Shown piece by piece: positions 1-8,037 of a stretch of 64,000 nt of DNA. Under the pieces are notes generated by a model. The model saw nothing but the letters and a program-made list of their open reading frames with translations, was not told where the DNA came from and did not search any database. The stretch comes from Cellulosimicrobium cellulans (lineage in GTDB: Bacteria; Actinomycetota; Actinomycetes; Actinomycetales; Cellulomonadaceae), in NCBI RefSeq assembly GCF_007679345.1, contig NZ_VEGH01000005.1, positions 62,001-126,000 of the forward strand, given 5' to 3'. The position numbers and the translations under genes are program-made. Each line of letters opens with the position of its first letter. Position 1 is the first letter of the stretch.

Positions 1-580
1 CCGCGCCCGCGCCACCGGCTTTCGCGGCCGTGAGCACGCCGGTCGTGATCAGCCCGGCGAGGGGCGAGCTCGCGACGGTGCCGCCCGCCTCCAGGTGGGC
101 CGCCTGCTTGCGCAACGCCTCGGCGACCGGGCGCGCGCCGCCGGCACGGTGCCGCTCGACGGCGTCGGCGATCTGCCGCAGCAGGGCGGGCGGCTGAGAC
201 TGGTCGAGGTAGTCGGTCCGCGCCACGAGCGAGGCGTACAGGGCAGGACCCCGCGCCGCCTTCGCCCTGAGCAGGAGCGCGCCACCACCGTTCGGCACCA
301 GCGACACCGCCGTGCCCGGCTCGAGCCGCACCTCGCGGCGCCACACCCGGCACCGCACGCGCACCAGCGAGCCGCCTACGGGGTCGAGCCACGTCGACTG
401 CCACACCAGCACCACGAGGTACAACGCCAGCGGGACCATCAGCAGCAGGAAGACCCGGTTCTCGGGCTGCGCGACCCAGAGGTAGCCCAGCACGGCGACC
501 ACCCCGACGGCCGTCGCGACGATCCAGCGCCGCGACGACCGCGACGAGAAGGCCGGGATCCGGACCAGGGTCTCGGTCAT
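1..580 (-). CDS. Two-TM membrane protein, partial (C-terminus beyond window edge)
   Basis: 193 codons are visible from an ATG whose first bases overlap the preceding stop (ATGA), so it is translationally coupled to the gene before it. It begins MTETLVRIPAFSSR, then shows two close hydrophobic segments at about residues 18-36 and 43-62, then a soluble basic domain. The visible end contains HLEAGGTVASSPLAG, a pattern nearly repeated near the C-termini of the two small proteins encoded at 3029-3493 and 4014-4490. It is the last visible member of a four-gene operon headed by a WXG-like gene. I do not recognise the family; a membrane accessory protein of an ESX-linked module is an inference from context. 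The reading frame is open to the edge. Confidence 0.7.
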   Translation of the reverse strand, partial: MTETLVRIPAFSSRSSRRWIVATAVGVVAVLGYLWVAQPENRVFLLLMVPLALYLVVLVWQSTWLDPVGGSLVRVRCRVWRREVRLEPGTAVSLVPNGGGALLLRAKAARGPALYASLVARTDYLDQSQPPALLRQIADAVERHRAGGARPVAEALRKQAAHLEAGGTVASSPLAGLITTGVLTAAKAGGAGA

Positions 581-1380
581 CGCGCCCCGGCCGCCGCCGA
601 CGCCACCGCCGCCGCGGTCGACACGGCCCGCTCCGCGAGCTCCCGCACCTGCGCCTCCAGCGCCGCCCGGCTGAGCGGCCGCGCGACCACGGGACCCCCG
701 GACGCCTCCCGCGCCGACAGCACCCACGCCCCGCCCGGCCCGGTGAACAGCCCGAGCAGCTCCGGCTCGCGGTCGTCCGGCACCCGCACGACGACGTCGG
801 CGCGGACCAGCGCGGACCCGAGGTGCTCGACGACCTCGGTGGGCGGCTCGTCGGGGTCGGCGACCGCGATCTCCGGCCCCGTGCCGTCCGTCGTCTCCGG
901 GTGCACCGCCGCGTCGAGCAGCAGGTCGCCCAGGGTGCCCGCCGCGGCGAGCGCGAACCGGTGCTGCCCATCGGTCGTGACCTGCTCGACCAGCACGACG
1001 TCGCGGACCACGTGCGCGTACCAGTAGTCCTGGCCGAGGACGGTCGACCGGGCGACGCAGACCGTCGCCGACGCGCCGCGGCGGAGCGCCACGAGCGACA
1101 GCACGTCCTGGCGGACCTGGAGCTCGACGGTCGGCTCGCCGACGGCGGCCGCGAGCGCCGCGGGGGTCGGCGGGTCGACGATGCCGCGCGCGAGCAGGCC
1201 GCGGTAGGCGGTGCGCAGCGCGACCTCGCGCTCGGCGTCGGGCAGCGTGGCGAGGTAGGGCGCGACGACGAGGCCGCCGGGGCCGGCGAGGATCGCGAGC
1301 TCCTCGTCGGTCAGCACCTCGACCGGCACCGGGGCGCCGGGGGTCTCCGGCGACGCAGCCGCCTCGGGCGCGGCGGTCAC
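577..1380 (-). CDS. Hypothetical soluble protein, possibly EspG-like ESX chaperone
   Basis: 267 aa from a GTG start that shares four bases with the upstream stop (GTGA); its own stop overlaps the next ATG. No signal peptide or membrane segment is visible. The N-terminal section (about residues 18-40, EVLTDEELAILAG) followed by an alternating beta/alpha pattern resembles the EspG-type chaperones that accompany WXG100 substrates, but the match is by eye only. A Pro/Asp-rich linker lies around residue 170 and the C-terminus is Ala-rich and helical. Operon position, directly after a WXG-containing 432-aa protein, supports a chaperone role. It could equally be an unrelated hypothetical protein. 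Confidence 0.6.
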   Translation of the reverse strand: MTAAPEAAASPETPGAPVPVEVLTDEELAILAGPGGLVVAPYLATLPDAEREVALRTAYRGLLARGIVDPPTPAALAAAVGEPTVELQVRQDVLSLVALRRGASATVCVARSTVLGQDYWYAHVVRDVVLVEQVTTDGQHRFALAAAGTLGDLLLDAAVHPETTDGTGPEIAVADPDEPPTEVVEHLGSALVRADVVVRVPDDREPELLGLFTGPGGAWVLSAREASGGPVVARPLSRAALEAQVRELAERAVSTAAAVASAAAGAR

Positions 1381-2675
1381 AGCAGCCCGCCCGAGAGCAC
1401 GCTCAGCGCGCCCTTGCCGAAGTCGGACACCGCGTCCTTGGCCTTGTCCACCTGGTCTCCCGCCCAGTCGGCGGCGTCCGACACCGCGTCCGTCGTCGCG
1501 TTCCACGCGGTCGTCGCACCGTCCCAGACGGCCTTGCCCGCCGTCGACACGAAGTCGCCGATCGCCTCGCGGTTGTCCCAGATCAGGTTGCCGACGCTCC
1601 ACGCGCCGTAGGCCAGCACCGCGCCGCCGGCGACGGCCAGGCCGACCGGGCCGAGGGCGAGCGCGCCCGTGCCGACGGCGATCAGCGTGCCCGCGCCGGC
1701 CGCGCCCGCGAGGCCGAAACCGCGGGTCGCCCAGCCGCGGGCGCCGTCGTAGCCGCCGCCGGTCACCGTGTCGGCGAGGCCGGTCACGACGGTCAGCGGC
1801 AGGAACGCCTTGCCGGCCACGCGCATCGCCGACGTGACCTGGGGACCGAGGAGGCGCGCGAGCGTCGGGTTGAGCGCTTTGCCGTTCTTGAACACGTCCA
1901 TCGCAGCGTCGGCCTTGGCGAAGTTGTCGAGCATCGCCTGGTAGTGCGTGATCGGCGCGCCGGAGGCCCGGAGGAAGTCCAGGAACGCCTTGCCCTTGGT
2001 CACCGACTTCATGACGCCCTTGATCACCTGCGCCAGCGCGACGCCGCCGGCGCCGACCGAACCGAGCGCGCCGATGACGTCGCCGCTCGCGAACGCGCGC
2101 TGCAGATAGGCGTCGACGGCCGACTGGAGGGTCTGCGGCACCTCGACGGCGGACAGCTTGTCCGCGACCTGCTGGTCCGTGGTCGCCACGTCCTGCAGCG
2201 ACGTCGCGATGGCGTCGGCGTGCTCCTGCGCCTCGGCGTTCAGCGCGCGCTGCTGGGCGTCCCGCTGCGCGCCGGCGCCGTCGGGGTCGCCCGCGGCGGT
2301 CATCACCGGCGGGAGCGTGGGCGCGGTGACCCGGCCGTCGCCGGCCACGGTGAACCCGGCCGCGGTCGCCGCGTCGACGGTCGCGAGCACGGCGGACTTG
2401 GCCCGGCCGAGGTCGGTGGCACCCGAGGCGAGCGCCGAGCGCGCCGCCTCCAGGGCGTCCGCCAGCGCGAACCCGGTGGTCGCCTCGCTCGCCATGCGCT
2501 GTGCGGCGGCCTGGGCGGCGTCTCCGTCCCAGTGGTCGCCGAGGCGGGTCATCGCCGCCTTGGCCGCCCGCACCTGCGCGTCGACCGCCTCCTGCGCCGT
2601 GCCGACGCCGGTCGCGGCCTCCGACAGCGCCTCGGGCCGCCAGCTCCGCACGACCTCCAGGGTGAGCGCGGCCAT
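1377..2675 (-). CDS. WXG-type protein with hydrophobic Gly/Ala-rich C-terminal half
   Basis: 432 aa. The first ~100 residues are an alpha-helical hairpin of WXG100 type, with LGDHWDGDAAQ near residue 45 as the W-x-G turn. A helical middle follows. Residues roughly 315-365 form a long Gly/Ala/Val-rich hydrophobic stretch (AGTLIAVGTGALALGPVG and onward). The last ~50 residues are amphipathic repeats with Trp and Asp/Lys (DAADWAGDQVDKAKDAVSD). The layout of secretion domain plus membrane-active tail would suit an ESX-secreted pore-forming or bilayer-inserting effector; this is inference. The ATG overlaps the stop of the small WXG-like gene by one base (TGATG). Confidence 0.65.
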   Translation of the reverse strand: MAALTLEVVRSWRPEALSEAATGVGTAQEAVDAQVRAAKAAMTRLGDHWDGDAAQAAAQRMASEATTGFALADALEAARSALASGATDLGRAKSAVLATVDAATAAGFTVAGDGRVTAPTLPPVMTAAGDPDGAGAQRDAQQRALNAEAQEHADAIATSLQDVATTDQQVADKLSAVEVPQTLQSAVDAYLQRAFASGDVIGALGSVGAGGVALAQVIKGVMKSVTKGKAFLDFLRASGAPITHYQAMLDNFAKADAAMDVFKNGKALNPTLARLLGPQVTSAMRVAGKAFLPLTVVTGLADTVTGGGYDGARGWATRGFGLAGAAGAGTLIAVGTGALALGPVGLAVAGGAVLAYGAWSVGNLIWDNREAIGDFVSTAGKAVWDGATTAWNATTDAVSDAADWAGDQVDKAKDAVSDFGKGALSVLSGGLL

Positions 2676-2971
2676 CAGAACGCCCCCATCGCGCCGAACC
2701 GGGTCTGCACTGACCCGTCCGCCGCGCGGTAGCCGTCGGCCGACCCGGAGGCGCTCGCCGACATCCCGCGGATGTTCTCCCCGAGCACCTGCACCGCGGC
2801 GCCGACGCGCGTCGAGACCCACACGGCCGCGTCCGGCACGGCCGAGCCGGGCAGCGCCGCCTCGATCCCCGCGAACGCGCCGGCGACGTCCAGCGCCTGC
2901 AGCTCCGACGCCACCGTCTCCAGCTCGGACGCGGCGGTGTCCAGCGCCGCGATCGAGACGTCCACACTCAT
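2675..2971 (-). CDS. Small WXG100-superfamily-like protein
   Basis: 98 aa, ATG start, all helical, beginning MSVDVSIAALDTAASELETV. Its length and position match the small partner proteins that heterodimerise with larger WXG/LXG proteins in ESX-like systems. A strict W-x-G is not obvious: the turn region has AVWVSTRVG, so it may belong to a divergent branch. It opens a coupled operon of at least four genes running left. A 57-bp gap separates it from the upstream gene at 3029-3493, so the operon could also include that gene. Confidence 0.6.
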   Translation of the reverse strand: MSVDVSIAALDTAASELETVASELQALDVAGAFAGIEAALPGSAVPDAAVWVSTRVGAAVQVLGENIRGMSASASGSADGYRAADGSVQTRFGAMGAF

Positions 2972-3028
2972 GCGTTCCGTACCCCCGGGTCTTGCGGTCG
3001 TGCGCGTGTCAGAAGGTCGTCGGCCGAC

Positions 3029-3493
3029 TCAGAAGTCGCCGAGCGCGGTGAGGGGTCCCCCACCACCCAGTCCCATGTACCGCCCCAGCGGCGACGACGC
3101 CACCGGACCGCCCGCGTCGAGGTGGTCGGCGTGCGCCCGCAGCGGTGCGAGGACCGCCGTGGTCTCCTTCACCCCGCGCGAGGCCAGCTCGTCCGCGAGC
3201 GCCCGCGCCACGTCCGCCGGGACGCCGACGGCCTGACCGCCGTGCACCTCGATCAGCGGCACGACGGCGTACTTCCAGCCGATCCCGCGCGAGACCATCA
3301 GCTCGGTCCGCCGCTTGTCGGACGTCAGCACGGCCACCGTCTTCCGGTCGAGCCGGACGGGACCGTTGCGGAGCGAGTGCCGCGCCGGGTCGAGGATGCC
3401 CGTGTCGCGGTCGAGGCGGGCGACGACGGCGCCGCTGGCGGCCGGGTCGAGCGCGCGGACGGCGACGACGCCCTGCGGTGCGGTGGTGCTCAC
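3029..3493 (-). CDS. Hypothetical protein, paralogue of the gene at 4014-4490
   Basis: 154 aa from GTG. The N-terminal ~60 residues look like a beta-rich domain (ARLDRDTGILDPARHSLRNG), followed by a central ILE/VAL core containing GIGWKYAVVPLIEV and a C-terminal helix (ADVARALADELASRGV) ending in ADHLDAGGPVASSPLGRYMG. Aligned by eye it is clearly homologous over its full length to the protein encoded at 4014-4490. No signal peptide or TM segment is seen. I do not recognise the family. Two copies flanking an ADP-ribosyltransferase-like gene and WXG operons suggest an adaptor or immunity function, unproven. Confidence 0.65.
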   Translation of the reverse strand: MSTTAPQGVVAVRALDPAASGAVVARLDRDTGILDPARHSLRNGPVRLDRKTVAVLTSDKRRTELMVSRGIGWKYAVVPLIEVHGGQAVGVPADVARALADELASRGVKETTAVLAPLRAHADHLDAGGPVASSPLGRYMGLGGGGPLTALGDF

Positions 3494-3626
3494 GTGCGGA
3501 CTCCCCCGGGTACGGCGCGGTTGGGCTGCGACGTCACGGTATCAAGGGGACTCAGCACGGTCGGCCGGAGACCCGGCTGCGGACGACCCGGCCGGCGGTG
3601 GTCACGTGAGCAGCTCGCCGACGGAC

Positions 3627-3911
3627 TCAGCGCGCCGGGTCGAGCGACATGCCCCAGTACAACCCTCCCAACGCGACCGCCACGGCGAGGGCGGCCCACC
3701 CGGCGACCGCCAGCTGACGCCTCGGGCTGGGGTCGGCGGCTGCGCGGGCGTCTGCGCGGCTCAACATGAACGAGAGCGCCCAGCACCCCAGCAGTCCGAG
3801 GCCCGACACCACACCTGCCGCACGCCCGCCCGACAGGGCCGCGATGCCGAACACGGCCGATGGCAGCGTCACGACCGGCCAGAACCACCTCTTCCGCACC
3901 AGCGACTTCAC
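3627..3911 (-). CDS. Small three-TM membrane protein
   Basis: 94 aa from a GTG preceded by a good ribosome binding site (GGAACGGAG, 4 nt before GTG). A longer upstream reading is possible but lacks a site. Three hydrophobic segments are visible: WFWPVVTLPSAVFGIAAL, AGVVSGLGLLGCWALSFML and LAVAGWAALAVAVALGGLYW, separated by short charged loops. No family recognised. It lies alone between the two paralogous 155-aa genes, with gaps of about 100-130 bp on both sides, so it is probably transcribed with them but not coupled. Confidence 0.55.
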   Translation of the reverse strand: MKSLVRKRWFWPVVTLPSAVFGIAALSGGRAAGVVSGLGLLGCWALSFMLSRADARAAADPSPRRQLAVAGWAALAVAVALGGLYWGMSLDPAR

Positions 3912-4013
3912 CGCACTCCGTTCCTGTAAACAGCGGGCACGCACCGCGAGGCCGACGATATCGACTACGGCGGACGCGCTCGGGCGGACATCGCGCACGA
4001 GATCGAACGCGTC

Positions 4014-4490
4014 CTAGAGGTCAGCGAGGGCGCTGAAGATGCTGCCCCCGTGTCCCCCGCTCACCCCGATGTACCGCGCCAGCGGCGACGTCACCACCGG
4101 GTTGCCTGCGTCGATGATGTCGGCGTGCGCGCGGAGCGGGTCGATCACCGCGCTCGCCTCACGGACACCTCGGGCGCGGAGCTCGTCCGCGAGCGCCCGC
4201 GCCACTGACGCTGGCACGGCGATCGCGACCTCACCGCGGATCTCGAGCAGCGGCGCGATCACCCGCTTCCAGCCGATCAGCCCTCGCGAGACGATGATCT
4301 CGGTGCGGTGCTTCCCGGACATCAGGGCGACGTCGGTCCGCCGGTCGAGCCGGACCGGGCCGACGCGTGTCGACCTGTGGACGGGGTCGATGACGCCGGA
4401 GGGCCGGTCCACCCGTGCGACGACGGATCCACCCGGGCCGAGCTCGCGCAGCTCGATGACGTCGGCCGAGCCTCCAGTGCTGCTCATCAT
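4014..4490 (-). CDS. Hypothetical protein, paralogue of the gene at 3029-3493
   Basis: 158 aa; two consecutive ATG codons open the frame and the first is taken. It lies 14 bp after the ADP-ribosyltransferase-like gene, so the two are co-transcribed. Shared blocks with the paralogue include GPVRLDR, the central IVSRGLIGWKR segment, ASVARALADELRARGVRE and the final HADIIDAGNPVVTSPLARYIG. This copy ends with a Gly/His/Ser tail. A small protein directly downstream of a putative toxin is often its immunity factor, but the second copy has no obvious toxin next to it, which weakens that reading. Confidence 0.65.
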   Translation of the reverse strand: MMSSTGGSADVIELRELGPGGSVVARVDRPSGVIDPVHRSTRVGPVRLDRRTDVALMSGKHRTEIIVSRGLIGWKRVIAPLLEIRGEVAIAVPASVARALADELRARGVREASAVIDPLRAHADIIDAGNPVVTSPLARYIGVSGGHGGSIFSALADL

Positions 4491-4504
4491 GATGGTCCGC
4501 CCGG

Positions 4505-5014
4505 TCAAGAGGGCTGGATCTCCTGATTCGACCACGTGCCCGCGAACTTGCCCGGCACGTTCACGGCGAACCGCTCGCCGTGCAGGTCCTGCTGGACGAC
4601 CCGCTGCACCCGGCCCGCGAGCTCGGCCAACGTCGCACCCCACTCGGTCGGCTGCGGCAGGCTCTGCGTCAGGTCCAGCTCCTCGATCACGTACACCGCA
4701 CCGGCGTAGCCCGGCACGGTCAGCTCGACGAGCGGGCGCCAGACCGTGCCCGGCAGGACGACGACCTCGCGCTCCTCGGGATGGGCGGAGAACTCGCTGA
4801 TGCTTCGTGCCGTGCGGTTGAGCAGGACCAGCAGAGCCGCGCTGGTGAAGTCCTCGGTGGCGACCCGCGGGCTGCGCGACGACGCGAGGACGCCTGTCGC
4901 CGCGACGACGGTCCGCGGCGGCTCCGCCCCCTCCGGCAGCCCCCGGAAGGTGAAGCCGTCGAACCGGGGCAGCTTGTCCATCGCGCTGAGGAAGGCGTGG
5001 GCGGCGTCGGACAT
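4505..5014 (-). CDS. ADP-ribosyltransferase-like protein (R-S-ExE type)
   Basis: 169 aa from ATG. The order of motifs fits arginine-type ADP-ribosyltransferases: an Arg in TFRGLP (about residue 24), a Ser-containing strand EDFTSAALLVLL (about residue 58), then ISEFSAHPEEREVVVLPG (about residues 72-90) in which E-R-E just before the hydrophobic strand is the E-x-E catalytic motif and LPG the usual following turn. These enzymes move ADP-ribose from NAD+ to a target. No secretion domain, signal peptide or WXG region is attached, so it is a free-standing catalytic domain, possibly a detached toxin tip or a polypeptide that acts inside the cell. Assignment is by motif only. Confidence 0.6.
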   Translation of the reverse strand: MSDAAHAFLSAMDKLPRFDGFTFRGLPEGAEPPRTVVAATGVLASSRSPRVATEDFTSAALLVLLNRTARSISEFSAHPEEREVVVLPGTVWRPLVELTVPGYAGAVYVIEELDLTQSLPQPTEWGATLAELAGRVQRVVQQDLHGERFAVNVPGKFAGTWSNQEIQPS

Positions 5015-5080
5015 CGTCAGGGGTTCTCCGGTCGGTCTCGGTGGTCGTGGCGCTGGTCGCGGTGCCGTCCGCGGGCGGTC

Positions 5081-5173
5081 TCAGCTCGGCGGCCAGCCGA
5101 GCTGCCGGCCCAGCCGCTCCTCCGGCGACGACGCCCACCACTCGTCGCTGAACATCTCGATCTCGTGGGTCAC
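5081..5173 (-). pseudogene. Possible gene remnant or 30-aa ORF
   Basis: A short frame opens at GTG and ends after LGRQLGWPPS. Its composition (THEIEMFSDEWWASSPEERL, with paired Trp and acidic residues) looks like real protein rather than chance GC-rich frame, and the same frame stays open upstream into the neighbouring gene. It could be the displaced C-terminus of a decayed toxin or immunity gene, or a tiny real gene. Nothing else explains the 187 bp between the two neighbouring genes. Confidence 0.25.
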
Positions 5174-5201
5174 CGGTCGGGGGTGCAGCAGGACGTCAGC
5201 C

Positions 5202-5588
5202 CTACACGTCCCTGGGACGGCGCAAGATCTGCTCGAGCAGCTGCTCCTGCGTCAGCCCCTCGCCGCGTCGCGGTGCGGGCTCGTCGGCGTACGGTCCGCG
5301 ACCGCGGGGGCCAGCGAGCCGGCCGAGCTCGAGGAGGAACTGACGCCGCACCTCGTCCCGCGAGGAGGAGACCGTGACGTCGTACCGCCGTCCCATGTCG
5401 CGGTGCCAGACGTGGTAAACGCCTTCTGCCTTGCCGAGTTCGACGACCTCGCTGCTGAGATCCGCGGCGATGCCCCACACCGCGAAGTCCTCGCCGTTGC
5501 GGTACCCCAGGGAGACGGCCTCCTCGTACAGCTCTGCCATGAACTCGTCCGGGAGCTCGGCCGCGCCTGCGTCCATCACGTCACTCAC
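5202..5588 (-). CDS. Immunity-protein-like small acidic protein
   Basis: 128 aa. The start is set at the GTG that lies 5 nt after GGAG; an earlier in-frame GTG is too close to that site. The sequence is acidic and soluble: helices at the start (FMAELYEEAVSLGY), then a beta-rich core with FAVWGIAADL and YHVWHRDMGRRYDVTV, then DEVRRQFLLELGRLAG. The W-x-I/V and WxRDxxRRYDV pattern resembles small immunity proteins of polymorphic toxin systems, which are poorly conserved. A GQL-type tail (LTQEQLLEQILRR) ends it. A cognate toxin is not obvious; the ADP-ribosyltransferase-like gene is two positions downstream. Confidence 0.5.
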   Translation of the reverse strand: MSDVMDAGAAELPDEFMAELYEEAVSLGYRNGEDFAVWGIAADLSSEVVELGKAEGVYHVWHRDMGRRYDVTVSSSRDEVRRQFLLELGRLAGPRGRGPYADEPAPRRGEGLTQEQLLEQILRRPRDV

Positions 5589-5782
5589 ATCCACTCCGGG
5601 CCGAAGATGCCCAGCTTCTGGGCTCGGCCTACACGTTCCGGGCCCTGCTCATCAGTGCTGAACCGGTCTACCGTGGACCGCGGGTGGCCGACCTGACGGT
5701 AAGGCCAGACACGGGTCGGGTTCCTGCCTTGGCGGGGGCCCGAGAAGGTCAGGGAGGAGACCCCGGTCTGTCGCCACCCGGC
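5589..5782. other. Intergenic, 194 bp, no feature seen
   Basis: This gap separates the end of the nine-gene coupled operon from the immunity-like gene. I see no convincing ORF, hairpin or repeat in it. Confidence 0.4.
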
Positions 5783-6268
5783 TCAGCCCAGGTCGACGTC
5801 CTCGCGCGCAGCCTCCCGCGCCACCCCGTCGGCGACCTCGAGGTACGGCCCGCTGACGCTCACGCTCATGTCGCGGCCCCCGGGGTCGGACCCGGAGACG
5901 TCGAGCCCGTCGCGCTGCCCGGCGGCCCCGCCGATCGGGTTCACCTGGACGTCGGTGACGCCGGCGTCCTCCAACGCGGCGACCAGGTCGTCAGTGTCCG
6001 CCTGCGCGCCGGTGGCGATCACGGTGACGGTGTACCGCCTGCGGTCGACGATGCCGTCCCCGCCCATGTCGAACTCGCCGTAGGCGTCCTGGACCTGCGC
6101 GCCGAGGGCGTCGACGACGCCGGGGAGCACCTGGCGCGCGGCGTCGAGCACCTCCTCGCGGCTGGCGTCCAGGTCGTCGGCGGTCGCCCCGCCGCCGCTC
6201 CCGCACCCCGACAGGGCGAGGGCGGACAGCGCGACGAGCACCGCGGCCGCGCGCACGTGACGGTTCAC
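5783..6268 (-). CDS. Lipoprotein following the DUF1023 hydrolase
   Basis: 161 aa from a GTG that overlaps the hydrolase stop (GTGA). It begins with a lipoprotein signal: Arg/His, a hydrophobic run and LSALALSGC, where the Cys would be lipidated. The mature part starts with a Gly/Ser linker, then an alpha-beta domain (RRRYTVTVIATGAQADTDDL, a strand-helix unit). It should sit on the outer face of the cytoplasmic membrane. A lipoprotein also follows the DUF1023 hydrolase of the second locus (51789-52361), although the two lipoproteins are not obviously alike. An immunity role against the hydrolase is possible. Last gene of the nine-gene operon. Confidence 0.7.
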   Translation of the reverse strand: MNRHVRAAAVLVALSALALSGCGSGGGATADDLDASREEVLDAARQVLPGVVDALGAQVQDAYGEFDMGGDGIVDRRRYTVTVIATGAQADTDDLVAALEDAGVTDVQVNPIGGAAGQRDGLDVSGSDPGGRDMSVSVSGPYLEVADGVAREAAREDVDLG

Positions 6269-8037
6269 CACTCGGGCCTCCTGCCCTCGAACGACTGCGG
6301 GTCGCGGGTCGCCTCCGGGTCCACCGGCCCGTCGTACCAGGGGTCGTACGAGTGCTCCGCGGCGATGACCTCGTCGTAGTCGCCGACGAGGATCTGCCCG
6401 ATGTTGTACAGCGACTCGGTGCCCGGGTCGAAGTACTTGGTGTGGTCGCCGAAGTTGCGCATCACGTCGGCGCGGGTCGTGGACTCGGCCTGGAACCGGT
6501 TGGCGCCGAAGTCGTCCTCGACGATGTCGTTGCCGAGGCCCGCGCCGCCCAGCATCCAGCCGCCGACCCAGCCGTCGTCCGCGAGCGCGGCGACCAGGTC
6601 GCGGCTGTTGTTGCCCGCCCAGACGTGGTCGGCGCCGACGCCGAGCTCGGAGGCGTGCTCGACGCCGCCGCCCGCGCCCGGGCTGCCGACGAGCACGATG
6701 TCGTCGGCGGCGAGGCCGTGGTCGGTCGCGCCGTGCGCGGTGGTGGTCGAGCCGTAGCTGTGCCCGATGACCGTGAGGTGCGCGGGCTCGCCCTCGCGGG
6801 ACGCCCGCAGGCCGTCGATGTACCGTGACAGCAGCTCGCCGCCCTCCTCGGCGCGGCCCTCGGTCGCCACGGTGGCCGAGTCCCAGTCGCTGGGGGCGTC
6901 GTAGCCGATCCACATGATCGAGGAGGCGGTCGAGTACGGGTCCGAGAGCCGCGCGGACTCGTAGATGTTGTAGGCCGCGTCGGCGTTGCCGCCGGCCTCG
7001 GTGCCCCGGCTGGTCAGGCCGGGGACCATCACCGACACGTGGTCCGCGGTGTCCGGGTTCCCGAACGCGATGGCGACCTTCCCGTCGCCACCGAACGCGG
7101 TCGCGTCGTACAGGTGCAGCAGCGGGACGAGCGGCTCGCCGGTGACGGGGTCGACGCGCTGCGCGCCCTCCTCCAGCGCGGCCTGCGCGGCGCGGGCGTT
7201 GTCGAGCGCCTGGTAGTCCTCGAACAGCCGCTCGCCGCGCTGCTCGCGCAGCTCCATCGCCTCGAGGTCGGTCTCGAGCAGCAGCCGGTTCGCCTGGTCG
7301 CGGGCGAGCGCCGGGATGCCGTCGGTGTTGCCGACGAGCTCGGGCCGGGCCGCGAGCACGGCGTACTGCTCCTCCTCGGTCAGCGACGCCCACCACGCCG
7401 CGACCTGCTCCGGGGTGCCGCCCTGCGACGGGGAGCCGGGCCGGCCGAGGGCGTCGTCGGCGAGGTCGATCTGCCCGGAGACGGCGGCGCGCGCCTGCGC
7501 GAGCGTCGAGTAGGACGAGAACGCGTCGAGCATCGCCTGCTCGGCGGTCGCCAGGTCGCGCACCAGGGCGTCGACGTCGGCGACCACGCCGTCGCGGCGG
7601 GTGGCCAGCGACGCCGCCCGGGCCTGCAGCTCGGCCACCGCGGCGTCGTCGACCTCCCCGGCGGACCGGATGTCGGCGTCGAGGTCCTCGCGGGCCTCGT
7701 GGTACGACGACCGGGCCTCGACGAGGTCGGTGCGGCGCCGGAGCAGGTCGGTCAGCGCGTCGGCGTGGTCGTCGGCCGCGCGGGCGACCTGGCGCAGCGC
7801 GACGCCCATCGCCTGGGCGTCCGCGCCGGCGGACCGGACGTGCCGGGCGTACGCGGTGGCGGCCTCGCCGGTCCAGCCGTCGAGGGTCGAGGAGTCGAGC
7901 GCGAACGTGTCGAGGTCGTCCAGGTTGACCGCGCTCGCCAGCAGGTCCTGGGCGAACGCCGCCACGACGGCGGGGTCGCCCTGCACGGCGGGGATCGTGT
8001 CGATCGCGGGCGGGATGTCGATGGTCACCGTGGTCAC
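6265..8037 (-). CDS. WXG-domain alpha/beta hydrolase (DUF1023 / Abhydrolase_8)
   Basis: 590 aa. The first ~110 residues are a helical WXG-like domain (LDGWTGEAATAYARHV), followed by a long helical spacer. The hydrolase part begins near residue 215 with the family signature AAWWASLTEEEQ and ELVGNTDGIPALARDQAN. It carries the nucleophile elbow VIGHSYGSTTT (G-x-S-x-G, Ser) and later a VGSPGAGGG strand; a C-terminal His of the triad lies in a less certain region. Family members are serine hydrolases commonly attached to ESX-type N-termini, and their substrate is not settled. GTG start overlaps the upstream stop; the downstream lipoprotein is coupled. Confidence 0.8.
   Translation of the reverse strand: MTTVTIDIPPAIDTIPAVQGDPAVVAAFAQDLLASAVNLDDLDTFALDSSTLDGWTGEAATAYARHVRSAGADAQAMGVALRQVARAADDHADALTDLLRRRTDLVEARSSYHEAREDLDADIRSAGEVDDAAVAELQARAASLATRRDGVVADVDALVRDLATAEQAMLDAFSSYSTLAQARAAVSGQIDLADDALGRPGSPSQGGTPEQVAAWWASLTEEEQYAVLAARPELVGNTDGIPALARDQANRLLLETDLEAMELREQRGERLFEDYQALDNARAAQAALEEGAQRVDPVTGEPLVPLLHLYDATAFGGDGKVAIAFGNPDTADHVSVMVPGLTSRGTEAGGNADAAYNIYESARLSDPYSTASSIMWIGYDAPSDWDSATVATEGRAEEGGELLSRYIDGLRASREGEPAHLTVIGHSYGSTTTAHGATDHGLAADDIVLVGSPGAGGGVEHASELGVGADHVWAGNNSRDLVAALADDGWVGGWMLGGAGLGNDIVEDDFGANRFQAESTTRADVMRNFGDHTKYFDPGTESLYNIGQILVGDYDEVIAAEHSYDPWYDGPVDPEATRDPQSFEGRRPEW

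Noticed and set aside
577..2967. 796-codon frame in the first ESX-like operon
   Set aside because: The first ~530 codons are an out-of-frame reading of the WXG proteins; the real gene starts at the GTG at 1380.
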